From JABDAD01 sp964409695 (GTDB lineage: Bacteria; Pseudomonadota; Alphaproteobacteria; Rickettsiales; Rickettsiaceae), in assembly GCA_964409695.1 (NCBI GenBank), contig CAYPDX010000032.1:1-14809 (forward strand): 14,809 bases of DNA. The letters run 5' to 3'. A program made the translations under genes and the position numbers. The notes under the pieces were generated by a model. It saw nothing but the letters and a program-made list of their open reading frames with translations, did no database searches and was not told the origin of the DNA. Below, piece by piece: positions 1 to 7,351 of the stretch (positions are counted from its first letter, which is position 1; the number at the start of each line of letters is the position of its first letter).

Positions 1-45
1 CTCATAAATCTTTTATTAGTGTTCAATTTGATCTATTTATCCTAG

Positions 46-216
46 TTTGTCAACACCTACGATGAACCAAAAGATTTTGGCAAACCATTGGGAAATGTAA
101 AAGCAGGCCTACGGCGCTATAGAGTCGAAAAATATAGAATAATTTGCCAAATCCACAATAAAGAAGTGACTATAATAGTTTTGAAGGTAGCAAAGAAAGA
201 CGAAGTTTACGATTAA
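46..216 (+). pseudogene. RelE/ParE-family toxin, C-terminal fragment
   Basis: The frame running from just after a stop codon (43-45) to the TAA at 214-216 encodes 56 residues that read as the C-terminal half of a type II RelE/ParE mRNA interferase or gyrase toxin. Visible landmarks are FGKPLGN, then GLRRYRVEKYRIICQI and the closing IIVLKVAKKDEVYD, matching the family's GxWRYRxGDYRIIxxI core and its HRxxVY-like end. A complete toxin is about 85-95 residues, so the N-terminal helices are missing. The in-frame stop and the lack of a start codon before the conserved part suggest decay, although the window edge hides whatever lies further left. No antitoxin is visible. It converges on the transporter gene, with the two stop codons overlapping. 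Family call fairly sure; activity unlikely. Confidence 0.7.
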
Positions 217-1148
217 TCTTGAATCTTTGTATTACTAACACTCTTACATATAAGAGGAAAATTCACCCCGAATAATATAAAAAACATACCTATAAAATGA
301 AAAAATTCAAATTCTTCATTTAAAAATACCACAGCCATTATCGCAGTAAACATGGGTGTAAGATAGAATAATACAGAAGTCGCGGTAGAACCGAATCTTA
401 AAATTGTCTGATTAAGTGACACAGTACCTATAACAGAAACTCCTATACCAATAGAAGATATGACAATTATATTTCGAGCATTTATCTCAAGTAGATTTCC
501 CAAATAAAATACATCAAACAAATATAACGGTAAAATTAAAATTGTACCTATAAGAAAAGTAGAATAAAGAAAAGGGTAAAAACTTATATTTTGAGGCTTC
601 AACTTTACTGTAAAAAAGTAAAATGCAAAACATGTCGCGGCAGCAAGAGCTAGAAAATCACCCAAATTACTAAATAGGCTAGATATACCATCAAATACAC
701 ATCCGTGGCTAATTATAATTACAGCTCCTATTAACGCTAATATTATTGAAATAATTTGTATCTTATTTATCTTTTCTCCGTTTATTACAGCCCCTAAAAA
801 TAGTAAAATAATTGGAAAAAGAGATGCAATAATTGATGAATTTATTGGTGTAGTGTATCTCAGAGAATAATAAAGAAAAAAGTTAAAAAGAGTAACACCT
901 GAAACAGCTATGAGAGATAGAATACGTATGTTAAATCTTATGTTCTTATATTCTGCAATAAATGAGTTAAAAACAAATGGTGTTAGAACTAGAATAGCTA
1001 CAACCCAGCGATAAAAAAGCAAACTAATTGGAGAGATTTCATTTATACCATATTTAGAAACTATAAAGCTCATTGCACCCATTAAAGGCGGAAGCAAAGC
1101 TATAATATAAAACCAGAAATTTGTCTTTTTCTCCATTAATATATACAT
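213..1148 (-). CDS. EamA/DMT-superfamily permease
   Basis: This is a predicted inner-membrane transporter of the drug/metabolite (EamA) superfamily, 311 residues, with about ten hydrophobic segments in two homologous five-helix halves. The first half includes a PISLLFYRW helix typical of EamA proteins and the second ends with the segment around FLNEEFEFFHFIGMFFILFG, the usual glutamate-bearing loop before the last helix. The substrate cannot be read from sequence; in Rickettsiales the superfamily includes S-adenosylmethionine and other metabolite importers, so a nutrient-scavenging role is an inference. I chose ATG at 1148, which shares its A with the tolB TGA; a TTG at 1151 and an ATG at 1136 are alternatives. 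It is the last gene of the minus-strand cluster and is probably translationally coupled to tolB. Confidence 0.88.
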   Translation of the reverse strand: MYILMEKKTNFWFYIIALLPPLMGAMSFIVSKYGINEISPISLLFYRWVVAILVLTPFVFNSFIAEYKNIRFNIRILSLIAVSGVTLFNFFLYYSLRYTTPINSSIIASLFPIILLFLGAVINGEKINKIQIISIILALIGAVIIISHGCVFDGISSLFSNLGDFLALAAATCFAFYFFTVKLKPQNISFYPFLYSTFLIGTILILPLYLFDVFYLGNLLEINARNIIVISSIGIGVSVIGTVSLNQTILRFGSTATSVLFYLTPMFTAIMAVVFLNEEFEFFHFIGMFFILFGVNFPLICKSVSNTKIQD

Positions 1149-2452
1149 CAATCAAGTAGCGCAGACCACTCAGGATCTGAAGCATCTTGGGGAGTTTTAA
1201 CCATTCTTTCGTTATTACCTGAAATATCTATGTAATAGATTTTACTCAGATTTATATAATTTCCATTTTGTTTTCTTTCCCTTGTAAACATAATCATTCT
1301 ACCACTCGGAGACCAAGTTGGCCCCTCAACCATATAACCGTTAGCTATCAAACGCTCGCCAGATCCATCTGTCTTCATAACACCAATTGAAAACCCACCG
1401 CGTATTACTGTAAATGCTATATAGTCACCCTTTGGTGACCACACAGGCGCACCATATGTACCGCCACCAAAACTTATTCTTTCAACATTAGAACCGTCTA
1501 AATCCATAATATAAAGCTGTCCAGAACCACTTCTATCAGAATTAAATACTATCTTAGAACCATCGGGTGAATAGCTTGGAGAAGTGTTAATACTAAAGCC
1601 AGAGGTTATTTGTCTAACTTTTTTGCTTCGTAAATCTATTTCAAAAATATTCGTCGCACCATTTTTAGAAGCAGATAATAAAGCCTTAGTTCCATCTGGC
1701 GAGAATTTTGGAGCAAATGAAATGCCTTTAAAATCTCCAATAATTGAATCTCTTCCAGATTTCATGTCTTTTAAATGTATACGAAGTTTCTGTTTTATAT
1801 ATGAAATATAAAGAAGCTTATCAGCTTTAGGTGAAAATCTCGGAGTAAGAACAAGATTTTTCCCATCAGTTAGGAATTTATTATTCTCCCCATCAAAATC
1901 CATTACAGCAACACGTTTAACTCTCTTAAGAGGAGAGCCTGATTCAGATATATAAGCTATTCTAGTATCAAAATACCCTTTATCACCAGTAATCCTTTCA
2001 TAGATAGTATCTGCTATTTTATGCGCCCCTCTCCTCCACAAGCTAAGAGGAAGTTCTAAAATCTCTTTATGAATATCTTTTTCAAGAGTTGGATCCCAAA
2101 TTACAAAGCTAATTTCTAATTTATCACCACGAACTGCAATATGTCCATTTAACAAAATTTGCGCATTAATCTGTCTCCAGCTCGCGAAAAGAGGCCTATG
2201 TCTAACTCCAATTTTATTTTCAATAAATGAAGCTGCTGGCAATATTCTAAAAAAGCTGCAGCTTCTTATATCATTTTCAATTACAGATGTAATTTTGTTC
2301 GATATTTCGCTCGAATTATTCCCTTCATGAGAGAAGAAATTCACAGCAACAGGCATAGGGTCAACGTGGCCTTCATTAATTGTGATTTCCCTTACAGCAC
2401 TCGCTATATTAGAAGTTAATATAATAATTAAGAATAATGCTATTCGAATCAT
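1148..2452 (-). CDS. tolB: Tol-Pal system beta-propeller protein TolB
   Basis: TolB is the periplasmic partner of Pal and TolA in the Tol-Pal machine that pulls the outer membrane inward at division. The 434 residues begin with a signal peptide (hydrophobic residues 4-12, likely cleavage after the ASA at 17-19), then the small alpha/beta domain, followed by a six-bladed propeller. Propeller repeats show as the recurring PxFSPDGxK pattern: TPRFSPKADKLLY, APKFSPDGTKAL, SPSYSPDGSKIVF, APVWSPKGDYIAF, GPTWSPSGRMIMF and a final DPEWS. The frame stays open upstream for 25 more codons, but the ATG at 2452 places the signal peptide at the N-terminus and lies 4 bases after the tolA stop. The length matches the family (about 430). 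No pal gene follows; the neighbour is a transporter. Confidence 0.97.
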   Translation of the reverse strand: MIRIALFLIIILTSNIASAVREITINEGHVDPMPVAVNFFSHEGNNSSEISNKITSVIENDIRSCSFFRILPAASFIENKIGVRHRPLFASWRQINAQILLNGHIAVRGDKLEISFVIWDPTLEKDIHKEILELPLSLWRRGAHKIADTIYERITGDKGYFDTRIAYISESGSPLKRVKRVAVMDFDGENNKFLTDGKNLVLTPRFSPKADKLLYISYIKQKLRIHLKDMKSGRDSIIGDFKGISFAPKFSPDGTKALLSASKNGATNIFEIDLRSKKVRQITSGFSINTSPSYSPDGSKIVFNSDRSGSGQLYIMDLDGSNVERISFGGGTYGAPVWSPKGDYIAFTVIRGGFSIGVMKTDGSGERLIANGYMVEGPTWSPSGRMIMFTRERKQNGNYINLSKIYYIDISGNNERMVKTPQDASDPEWSALLD

Positions 2453-2456
2453 GAGT

Positions 2457-3347
2457 TCATCTATTCGTGTTAAAATGTATAGTAATATTTTGCCAGCTAC
2501 TATAATCATCGGGCAATAAATGTTCAAGTGGAGATGCGTTAGTAATAGCTCTTATTATACTATCTTTTGTTGCATTACATAAAATATCTTTCCCCCCAGG
2601 ACACCGCGCCGAAACTACAACTGCCTTATCTACTGCTCCATTCATTTGAAGTTTCAACTCAACTGTTATAATTATATCTTCTGAAGCCGATGCAACTGGT
2701 TGGTTCCACTTTCTCATTATTTGCTGCTTAATGATTTCGTCATTTGTTAAAGATAAGTCACGAGTATCATCATAATTTCCAAAAGCGTCGGAAGTAGCGT
2801 CCGACTTTTCTCTATTTACCTTTTTGGACTTATCATTTTTTCCATCTGACTCCTTCTCCAAATTCTTCAATAATGAATCTAATTCCTTGTCATTCGGTGC
2901 CTTTTTCTTAGGCTTAGGTTTTTTTTCATCTATCTTTTTCTTCTCATCTTTCTTAGCCTCTTCCTTCTTTTCTTCTGGTTTTTTCTCTTCCAACTTCTTT
3001 TCTTTATCTTGAATTTTTTCAGCTTCTTTAGGAAGTTCCGCCGTTTTTTCAGTTGGTTTTTCCTCTTTCTTCTCCATAGGTTTTTCTTCTGGAGCTTCAG
3101 CAACTTTATTTTTCTCTATGAGTTTTGCATCTTCATTTTTTATTGTCGCTTCTTTCTGAATTTTTTGAGTTTTTATATTATTAACAGGACCAACTGGCAA
3201 AAGCTCAAATGCAATGACTTTCTCTTCTTGCAGATTCTTAATTTTAAAAGAGAATCCAAAATAAATAAAACAAATAATAATTGCATGCAGAAAGCCTGAA
3301 ATTGCTAAAAATACTGGCAAATTACTGTCAGAATAATTATTTTTCAT
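2457..3347 (-). CDS. tolA: TolA-like energy-transducing protein
   Basis: TolA links the TolQR proton motor in the inner membrane to TolB and Pal. The 296-residue product has one N-terminal transmembrane helix (about 10-32) carrying Ser17 and His21 in SGFLH, matching the S-x-x-x-H motif by which TolA contacts TolQR. Residues from about 60 to 190 are a low-complexity, Lys/Glu-rich stretch expected to form a long periplasmic helix or coiled region. From about 205 there is a TonB/TolA C-terminal domain (IIITVELKLQMNGAV core) with two cysteines near 249 and 257 that could form a disulfide. Its start overlaps the end of tolR by 11 bases. Low primary-sequence conservation is normal for TolA, so the call rests on architecture and gene order. 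Confidence 0.92.
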   Translation of the reverse strand: MKNNYSDSNLPVFLAISGFLHAIIICFIYFGFSFKIKNLQEEKVIAFELLPVGPVNNIKTQKIQKEATIKNEDAKLIEKNKVAEAPEEKPMEKKEEKPTEKTAELPKEAEKIQDKEKKLEEKKPEEKKEEAKKDEKKKIDEKKPKPKKKAPNDKELDSLLKNLEKESDGKNDKSKKVNREKSDATSDAFGNYDDTRDLSLTNDEIIKQQIMRKWNQPVASASEDIIITVELKLQMNGAVDKAVVVSARCPGGKDILCNATKDSIIRAITNASPLEHLLPDDYSSWQNITIHFNTNR

Positions 3348-3783
3348 TCTGTTTAATGTTAGTGATTAATGCTACTTTTGTAAAACCTGCCGAATTGATC
3401 ATTCCTACTACTTTAATGATGTCACCATATGAAGCATTTTTATCTCCACGAACAAATATACGAGTTTCAAATTTTTGAGCTGTTATTGCCTTTAATTTAT
3501 CTACAAGAGCTGATAATTCAGTTTCAGTATCCATAATAAAGATTTTTCCATCCTTATCGATAGTTATAGATAAAGGTTCATCTTGAGATGAAATTGGAGA
3601 AGACTGAGTTTCTGGTAAATCAACTCTTACTCCAGCAACTAACATTGGAGATGTTACCATAAAGACAATAAGAAGAACGAGCATAATATCTACAAGTGGA
3701 GTGACATTTATTTCACTCATTATATTATGTCTATTTCTACCTCTAGAATTTCTTGATGAGGATCCTCTGGTACTAAAAGCCAT
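3337..3783 (-). CDS. tolR: TolR (ExbD/TolR family) proton-channel subunit
   Basis: TolR forms, with TolQ, the inner-membrane proton channel that powers TolA. The 148-residue protein has a short Arg/Ser-rich cytoplasmic leader, one transmembrane helix (about 30-50) and a periplasmic domain. The family's essential channel aspartate is Asp32 in NVTPLVDIMLVLLIVFMV, and the VDLPET stretch follows the helix as in ExbD/TolR proteins. The leader (residues 1-20) is rich in Ser, Arg and Asn. The ATG at 3783 overlaps the tolQ stop as TAATG, and the gene end overlaps tolA by 11 bases, so tolQ, tolR and tolA are probably co-translated. Gene order separates it from exbD. Confidence 0.96.
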   Translation of the reverse strand: MAFSTRGSSSRNSRGRNRHNIMSEINVTPLVDIMLVLLIVFMVTSPMLVAGVRVDLPETQSSPISSQDEPLSITIDKDGKIFIMDTETELSALVDKLKAITAQKFETRIFVRGDKNASYGDIIKVVGMINSAGFTKVALITNIKQNEK

Positions 3784-4514
3784 TATAATTTCTCTTCGTC
3801 TATGCTTCTAGAGAGAATAGTATATAGTTCCACTATAAAATCATCCATTCTATTGCCGATATAATGGCTTTGCGACACTAAGTAATTGTAAAAAGCAACG
3901 GCAGGGATGGCAGCTATCAATCCGAAAGCTGTCACAAGCAACGCCTCAGCCATACCAGGAGCAACCGCTACAAGACTTGTGTCTTTAGTAATTGCAATAG
4001 ATTGAAAACTATGCATAACTCCCCACACCATTCCAAATAATCCAACGAAAGGAGAATAAGATCCAACTCCAGCAAGGAATCCTAGATAACTTTCTATTCT
4101 CTCTGACTCTCTACTTCTTACAAGATTCATAGCTTGCATTATTCTATCTTTTTGACCAATTTTTAGGACTGAATCAGAAGTTGGTTTTACTTGATCATTT
4201 CTTTTATGCTCAGACATAGCGGCAACAAAAATAGATGCAAGTGGATTATCTATTGAGCGTTTAATTCTATCAAATAATTGATCTAATCCCTGGCCAGACC
4301 AAAAAACTTCATCAAATTGAGTAATTTTTTTCTTGATAGTTCTGTACAGGAATATTTTTTCTAAAATTATTGCCCATGACCAAACAGAGAGCAAAGCCAA
4401 AATTAACATTACAATTTTTCCGACAGTATCGGAAGCTGCTATAAGGCCAAAAATCGACAAATCTTGAGCAGCAGCTTTAGATATAACTTGGGAGACTATT
4501 TCTTCTTTTTCCAT
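3783..4514 (-). CDS. tolQ: TolQ (MotA/TolQ/ExbB family) proton-channel subunit
   Basis: TolQ is the three-helix scaffold of the TolQR channel. The 243 residues show a first membrane helix (about 31-51), a long cytoplasmic loop, and the paired helices two and three that hold the family signatures: GVGSYSPFVGLFGMVWGVMHSF, then PGMAEALLVTAFGLIAAIPAVAFYN. The length is normal for the family (about 230-240). The start at 4514 is preceded by a weak GAGA ribosome site. In many proteobacteria the thioesterase gene ybgC lies just upstream; here a VOC protein gene lies there instead, 64 bases away. It is the first of the four contiguous tol genes, and the spacing suggests a shared transcript with the genes above it. 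Confidence 0.96.
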   Translation of the reverse strand: MEKEEIVSQVISKAAAQDLSIFGLIAASDTVGKIVMLILALLSVWSWAIILEKIFLYRTIKKKITQFDEVFWSGQGLDQLFDRIKRSIDNPLASIFVAAMSEHKRNDQVKPTSDSVLKIGQKDRIMQAMNLVRSRESERIESYLGFLAGVGSYSPFVGLFGMVWGVMHSFQSIAITKDTSLVAVAPGMAEALLVTAFGLIAAIPAVAFYNYLVSQSHYIGNRMDDFIVELYTILSRSIDEEKL

Positions 4515-4578
4515 TTTCTCTAAATTCTAATTATAAGTGATATATATTTAACAAATTTTAGTATCTATGCAAGGCAAA

Positions 4579-4974
4579 TTATGATGTAGCCTTGATTTTC
4601 GTAGCGAACGACCATTTATACCCGTTAATATCTTCAAGCTCTGTCCATCTATCCCCCCAGAAAGCATCTTCTGGTTCTTTAAGAACTTTACATCCAGCTG
4701 CTGAAGCTCTTTTATATAAAGCATCAACATCATCACAGTATATGTACAAATTCAAACTTGCTTCCACTCCGTAAGTAATTGGAGCTTTAGATGTTGTTCC
4801 GTAACCACCCTCAACAGTGAACATAATAAGAGCGTCACCCAAATTCATTTCTGCATGCACAACATCCCCACTGTCAGAATTTGCAGATTCAATAAGCTTA
4901 AATCCGAATGCTTTATCATAAAAATCTATTGAATCTAAAGCATTAACTACAGTTAGATATGGAAAAAACTTCAT
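4579..4974 (-). CDS. VOC-superfamily (glyoxalase/PhnB-like) protein
   Basis: The 131-residue protein has the two beta-alpha-beta-beta-beta units of the vicinal oxygen chelate fold. The first unit reads from PYLTVVNALDSIDFYDKAFGF to a metal-ligand-type His40 in VVHAEMNLGDALIMF; the second runs from LNLYIYCDDVDALYKRASAAG to the end, where the family's usual DPDGHxWxF turn is EDINGYKWSF. This is close to the PhnB/YkcA-like glyoxalase and bleomycin-resistance group, whose members include enzymes, antibiotic-binding proteins and proteins of unknown role; the substrate cannot be deduced. The ATG at 4974 lies 29 bases downstream of the amidase stop and the gene precedes tolQ in the same direction, so it may be expressed with the Tol genes without a known link to them. 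Confidence 0.85.
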   Translation of the reverse strand: MKFFPYLTVVNALDSIDFYDKAFGFKLIESANSDSGDVVHAEMNLGDALIMFTVEGGYGTTSKAPITYGVEASLNLYIYCDDVDALYKRASAAGCKVLKEPEDAFWGDRWTELEDINGYKWSFATKIKATS

Positions 4975-5003
4975 ACCAGGCTCAATTTTTTAATTTATAT
5001 AAT

Positions 5004-5783
5004 TTATAGGCGCGGCAAAGCGCCTTGGGTTAGTAAATTTAAAATATTATCGGAGTTTACATCCCATATATATTTATCTTCTGTATTATTTTTCGATTGA
5101 TATAATAAAAACTCCACACCTCCAATAGATATAATAGACTCAGGGCTAAAATGCAACTGAAAAGCCCTAAAAACATTATTTGTATTTTGATCGTGAACAC
5201 CATTTTTTTCTACATCATAACCTAGAGACTTTAAATTAGTTTGAACCGATTCAATTTTATTTTTACTTAACTTTATTGGGTTTATATTTGGATTAGAACT
5301 TCGAGAAAAGTGAATTCCAATATCTTTTTTTGCTAAATTACTCCAATCCATAAATAAACCTGGATCTATCTTTCTATGAGGAGCTATGTCGCTATGACCT
5401 AAAATGCGATGGCTAGGAATATTATATTTTTTTTGCAAAAAATTACATAATTCAATTACTGAACTTATCTGAATATCTGTATATTTTTCATTTCCTAAAT
5501 TATCTATTTCAATTCCTATGGAATTGTCATTTAGAGCTTCATCATTTTTCCACTTACTTTGACCTGCATGCCATGCCCTATAAAATTCTCCTACAAGTTG
5601 ATAAACAGTCCCATTTTTATGCACTAGATAGTGAGAGCTAACTTTTGCTTTCGGATCGCACAACCTAGAAGAGGCATCATCAAAGGACATTTCTGTGTAA
5701 TGAAGTATAATATACCTTATACGACCATTAGATTCAGGTCTTAGATCATAATTTTTAGAATGTATCTGGTGGTTAATTTGCAT
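5004..5783 (-). CDS. N-acetylmuramoyl-L-alanine amidase, Amidase_2 (AmpD/AmiD-like)
   Basis: This is a zinc amidase predicted to cut between N-acetylmuramic acid and L-alanine in peptidoglycan or anhydro-muropeptides. The catalytic domain spans about residues 10-150. The expected zinc ligands are His28 (ILHYTEM), His130 and Asp140 (GHSDIAPHRKIDPG), with Glu92 (SIGIEID) and Lys138 at the positions of AmpD catalytic residues. Residues 175-215 (KIESVQTNLKSLGYDVEKNG and onward) resemble a PG_binding_1 domain, giving the AmiD layout rather than the shorter AmpD. No signal peptide or lipobox is visible at the N-terminus, so a cytoplasmic recycling role or non-classical export are both open. In Rickettsia a similar AmpD-like amidase is known. 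It heads the minus-strand cluster that contains the Tol genes. Confidence 0.92.
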   Translation of the reverse strand: MQINHQIHSKNYDLRPESNGRIRYIILHYTEMSFDDASSRLCDPKAKVSSHYLVHKNGTVYQLVGEFYRAWHAGQSKWKNDEALNDNSIGIEIDNLGNEKYTDIQISSVIELCNFLQKKYNIPSHRILGHSDIAPHRKIDPGLFMDWSNLAKKDIGIHFSRSSNPNINPIKLSKNKIESVQTNLKSLGYDVEKNGVHDQNTNNVFRAFQLHFSPESIISIGGVEFLLYQSKNNTEDKYIWDVNSDNILNLLTQGALPRL

Positions 5784-5849
5784 ATATAACTAGATTTCAT
5801 TGTTAATTGATATATTATCCACAAAAATAGAAAATCTTACATAGATATC
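5784..5849. promoter_or_regulatory. Divergent promoter region between the two gene clusters
   Basis: The 66-base AT-rich gap separates the start of the amidase (-) from the start of lepB (+), so both long clusters must draw transcription from here or from inside their neighbours. Only weak hexamer candidates can be seen on either strand (for example TATATT near 5811 on plus and TAATAT at about the same place on minus); none pairs with a convincing -35 at normal spacing. The call rests on the divergent arrangement, not on motif strength. Confidence 0.4.
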
Positions 5850-6650
5850 ATGAAAAATCCTGAAAATAATAATAAAAAAGATAAATTAGCGCAATTTTAT
5901 AAAGAAGCAAAATCATTCTCATTGTTAATACTCGTAGCACTTGCTGTTAGAATATTCATTTTCGAACCTTTTCATATACCATCAGGGTCAATGAGAAAAA
6001 CGCTAATTGAGGGTGATTATGTATTTTCTACAAAATATTCATATGGTTACAGCAAACATTCATTCCTAATTAGCCCAAATATATTTGCTGGAAGATTTTT
6101 TGCTTCAGCACCTCAAAGAGGCGATGTTGTTATCTTTAAACCACCGCACCAAATGTTTACTAGATACATCAAGCGACTTATTGGCCTTCCAGGAGAAAAA
6201 GTAGAGATAAAGAATAATATTGTTTACATTAATGATATTGAACTTAAAAAAGAATTTATTCAAGAATACACTAATGACGATGGGTTAACGTTCGAGCAAT
6301 ATTACGAAACTACAGATAAAGGCAAAAAATATCTGACTCAATATTTAAAACAGGATACATTATCACAAAATCTCAAGACACAAGTACAAATAGCAAATAA
6401 CATAGGTCCTTTTCATGTTCCAGATGGCCAGTATTTCTTCCTAGGTGATAATAGAGATCAATCAGGTGATAGTAGGTTTGAAATGGGATTTGTACCTTTT
6501 GAAAATTTTATTAGCAAGGCTCAGTTCATATTTTTCTCATTTGCAGAAAACCTATGGCTTGATGATAGTTTTACTACAAATCAAATTACACAAGTTTGGA
6601 CATGGCTTACTTCTTTTAGAAAAAATAGATTTATTAGCATAATAGAATGA
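5850..6650 (+). CDS. lepB: Signal peptidase I
   Basis: LepB removes the N-terminal signal peptides of exported proteins on the periplasmic face of the inner membrane. The 266 residues start with a basic, Asn/Lys-rich cytoplasmic tail and one membrane helix (about 23-38). The Ser-Lys catalytic dyad is Ser47 in FHIPSGSMRKTL and Lys108 in RYIKRLIGLPGE. The conserved boxes GDVVIFKPP (91-99) and GDNRDQSGDSRF near the C-terminal half complete the S26 signature. The stretch between the last two boxes holds a hydrophilic insertion common in alphaproteobacterial enzymes. It is the first gene of the plus-strand cluster, and its TGA overlaps the rnc ATG (ATGA), a lepB-rnc pairing seen widely in proteobacteria. 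Confidence 0.97.
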   Translation: MKNPENNNKKDKLAQFYKEAKSFSLLILVALAVRIFIFEPFHIPSGSMRKTLIEGDYVFSTKYSYGYSKHSFLISPNIFAGRFFASAPQRGDVVIFKPPHQMFTRYIKRLIGLPGEKVEIKNNIVYINDIELKKEFIQEYTNDDGLTFEQYYETTDKGKKYLTQYLKQDTLSQNLKTQVQIANNIGPFHVPDGQYFFLGDNRDQSGDSRFEMGFVPFENFISKAQFIFFSFAENLWLDDSFTTNQITQVWTWLTSFRKNRFISIIE

Positions 6651-7348
6651 CAGGTGAAATTATTACAAAAAATATAACAGAGCTTCAAAAGCAGATTGAA
6701 TACCAATTCTCTGATGTTGACCTCCTGAGGCAAGCTCTTACACATCCATCATGCTACTTAGCAAAAGCAGATAAAAATTACGAAAGATTAGAGTTTCTTG
6801 GTGACGCTGTATTAAATCTTATTATTACTGAGATTCTATTCAAGAAATATAATAAAATGCAAGAAGACAAACTCTCTACGATGAGAGCGAAATTAGTCTC
6901 CTGTAGTGCGATTTGCATAATAGCAAATGACATTAGACTAAAAGACAAGATCATACTCTCTCCAGGCGAAGAGAAAAATGGTGGCCGCGAGAATCCAAGA
7001 AATCTTGAAAATGCAATGGAAGCATTACTAGGTGCGATTTATCTTGACAGTAATATTGATTCAGCAAAAATCATAATTCAAAAATTATGGAATAATATTA
7101 TTGAGAATCAAGAAATACTTGGGGTAGATGCAAAAACTATTTTACAAGAATGGGCTCAGAAACATAGGAAACAAACCCCTATTTACGAAGTTATAGGCTC
7201 ATCTGGCCCAAGTCACGCTCCAATATTTAGTATCGCTATTAATGTTCAAGGATTTGAACAAGTGGTCGGAAGCGGAAGCAACAAGAAAGAAGCAGAGAAA
7301 AATGCGGCTATGATTTTTCTAGAGAAACATCTCAAAAATCAGTACTAG
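6647..7348 (+). CDS. rnc: Ribonuclease III
   Basis: RNase III cuts double-stranded RNA, maturing rRNA precursors and structured mRNAs. The 233-residue protein has the endonuclease domain (about 10-150) with the signature ERLEFLGDAVL, giving metal-site residues Glu46, Glu49 and Asp53, then LENAMEALLGAIYLDS with Glu125. The double-stranded-RNA-binding domain fills about 160-230 and ends in the GSGSNKKEAEKNAA motif. The residue matching E. coli Asp114 is Asn122 here; I recall the same Asn in Rickettsia sequences, so it is probably a lineage trait rather than damage. The start overlaps lepB by 4 bases, and the next gene begins 3 bases after the stop. Confidence 0.96.
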   Translation: MTGEIITKNITELQKQIEYQFSDVDLLRQALTHPSCYLAKADKNYERLEFLGDAVLNLIITEILFKKYNKMQEDKLSTMRAKLVSCSAICIIANDIRLKDKIILSPGEEKNGGRENPRNLENAMEALLGAIYLDSNIDSAKIIIQKLWNNIIENQEILGVDAKTILQEWAQKHRKQTPIYEVIGSSGPSHAPIFSIAINVQGFEQVVGSGSNKKEAEKNAAMIFLEKHLKNQY

Positions 7349-7351
7349 ACA

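Noticed and set aside
2824..3299. Long plus-strand open frames opposite the tolA middle region
   Set aside because: They are the complement of the Lys/Glu-rich repeats of TolA, giving Phe/Ser/Leu runs; a conserved gene occupies the other strand.
4548..4774. Short open frames on both strands inside the VOC gene
   Set aside because: No ribosome site, no family features, and they overlap a recognisable VOC fold frame.
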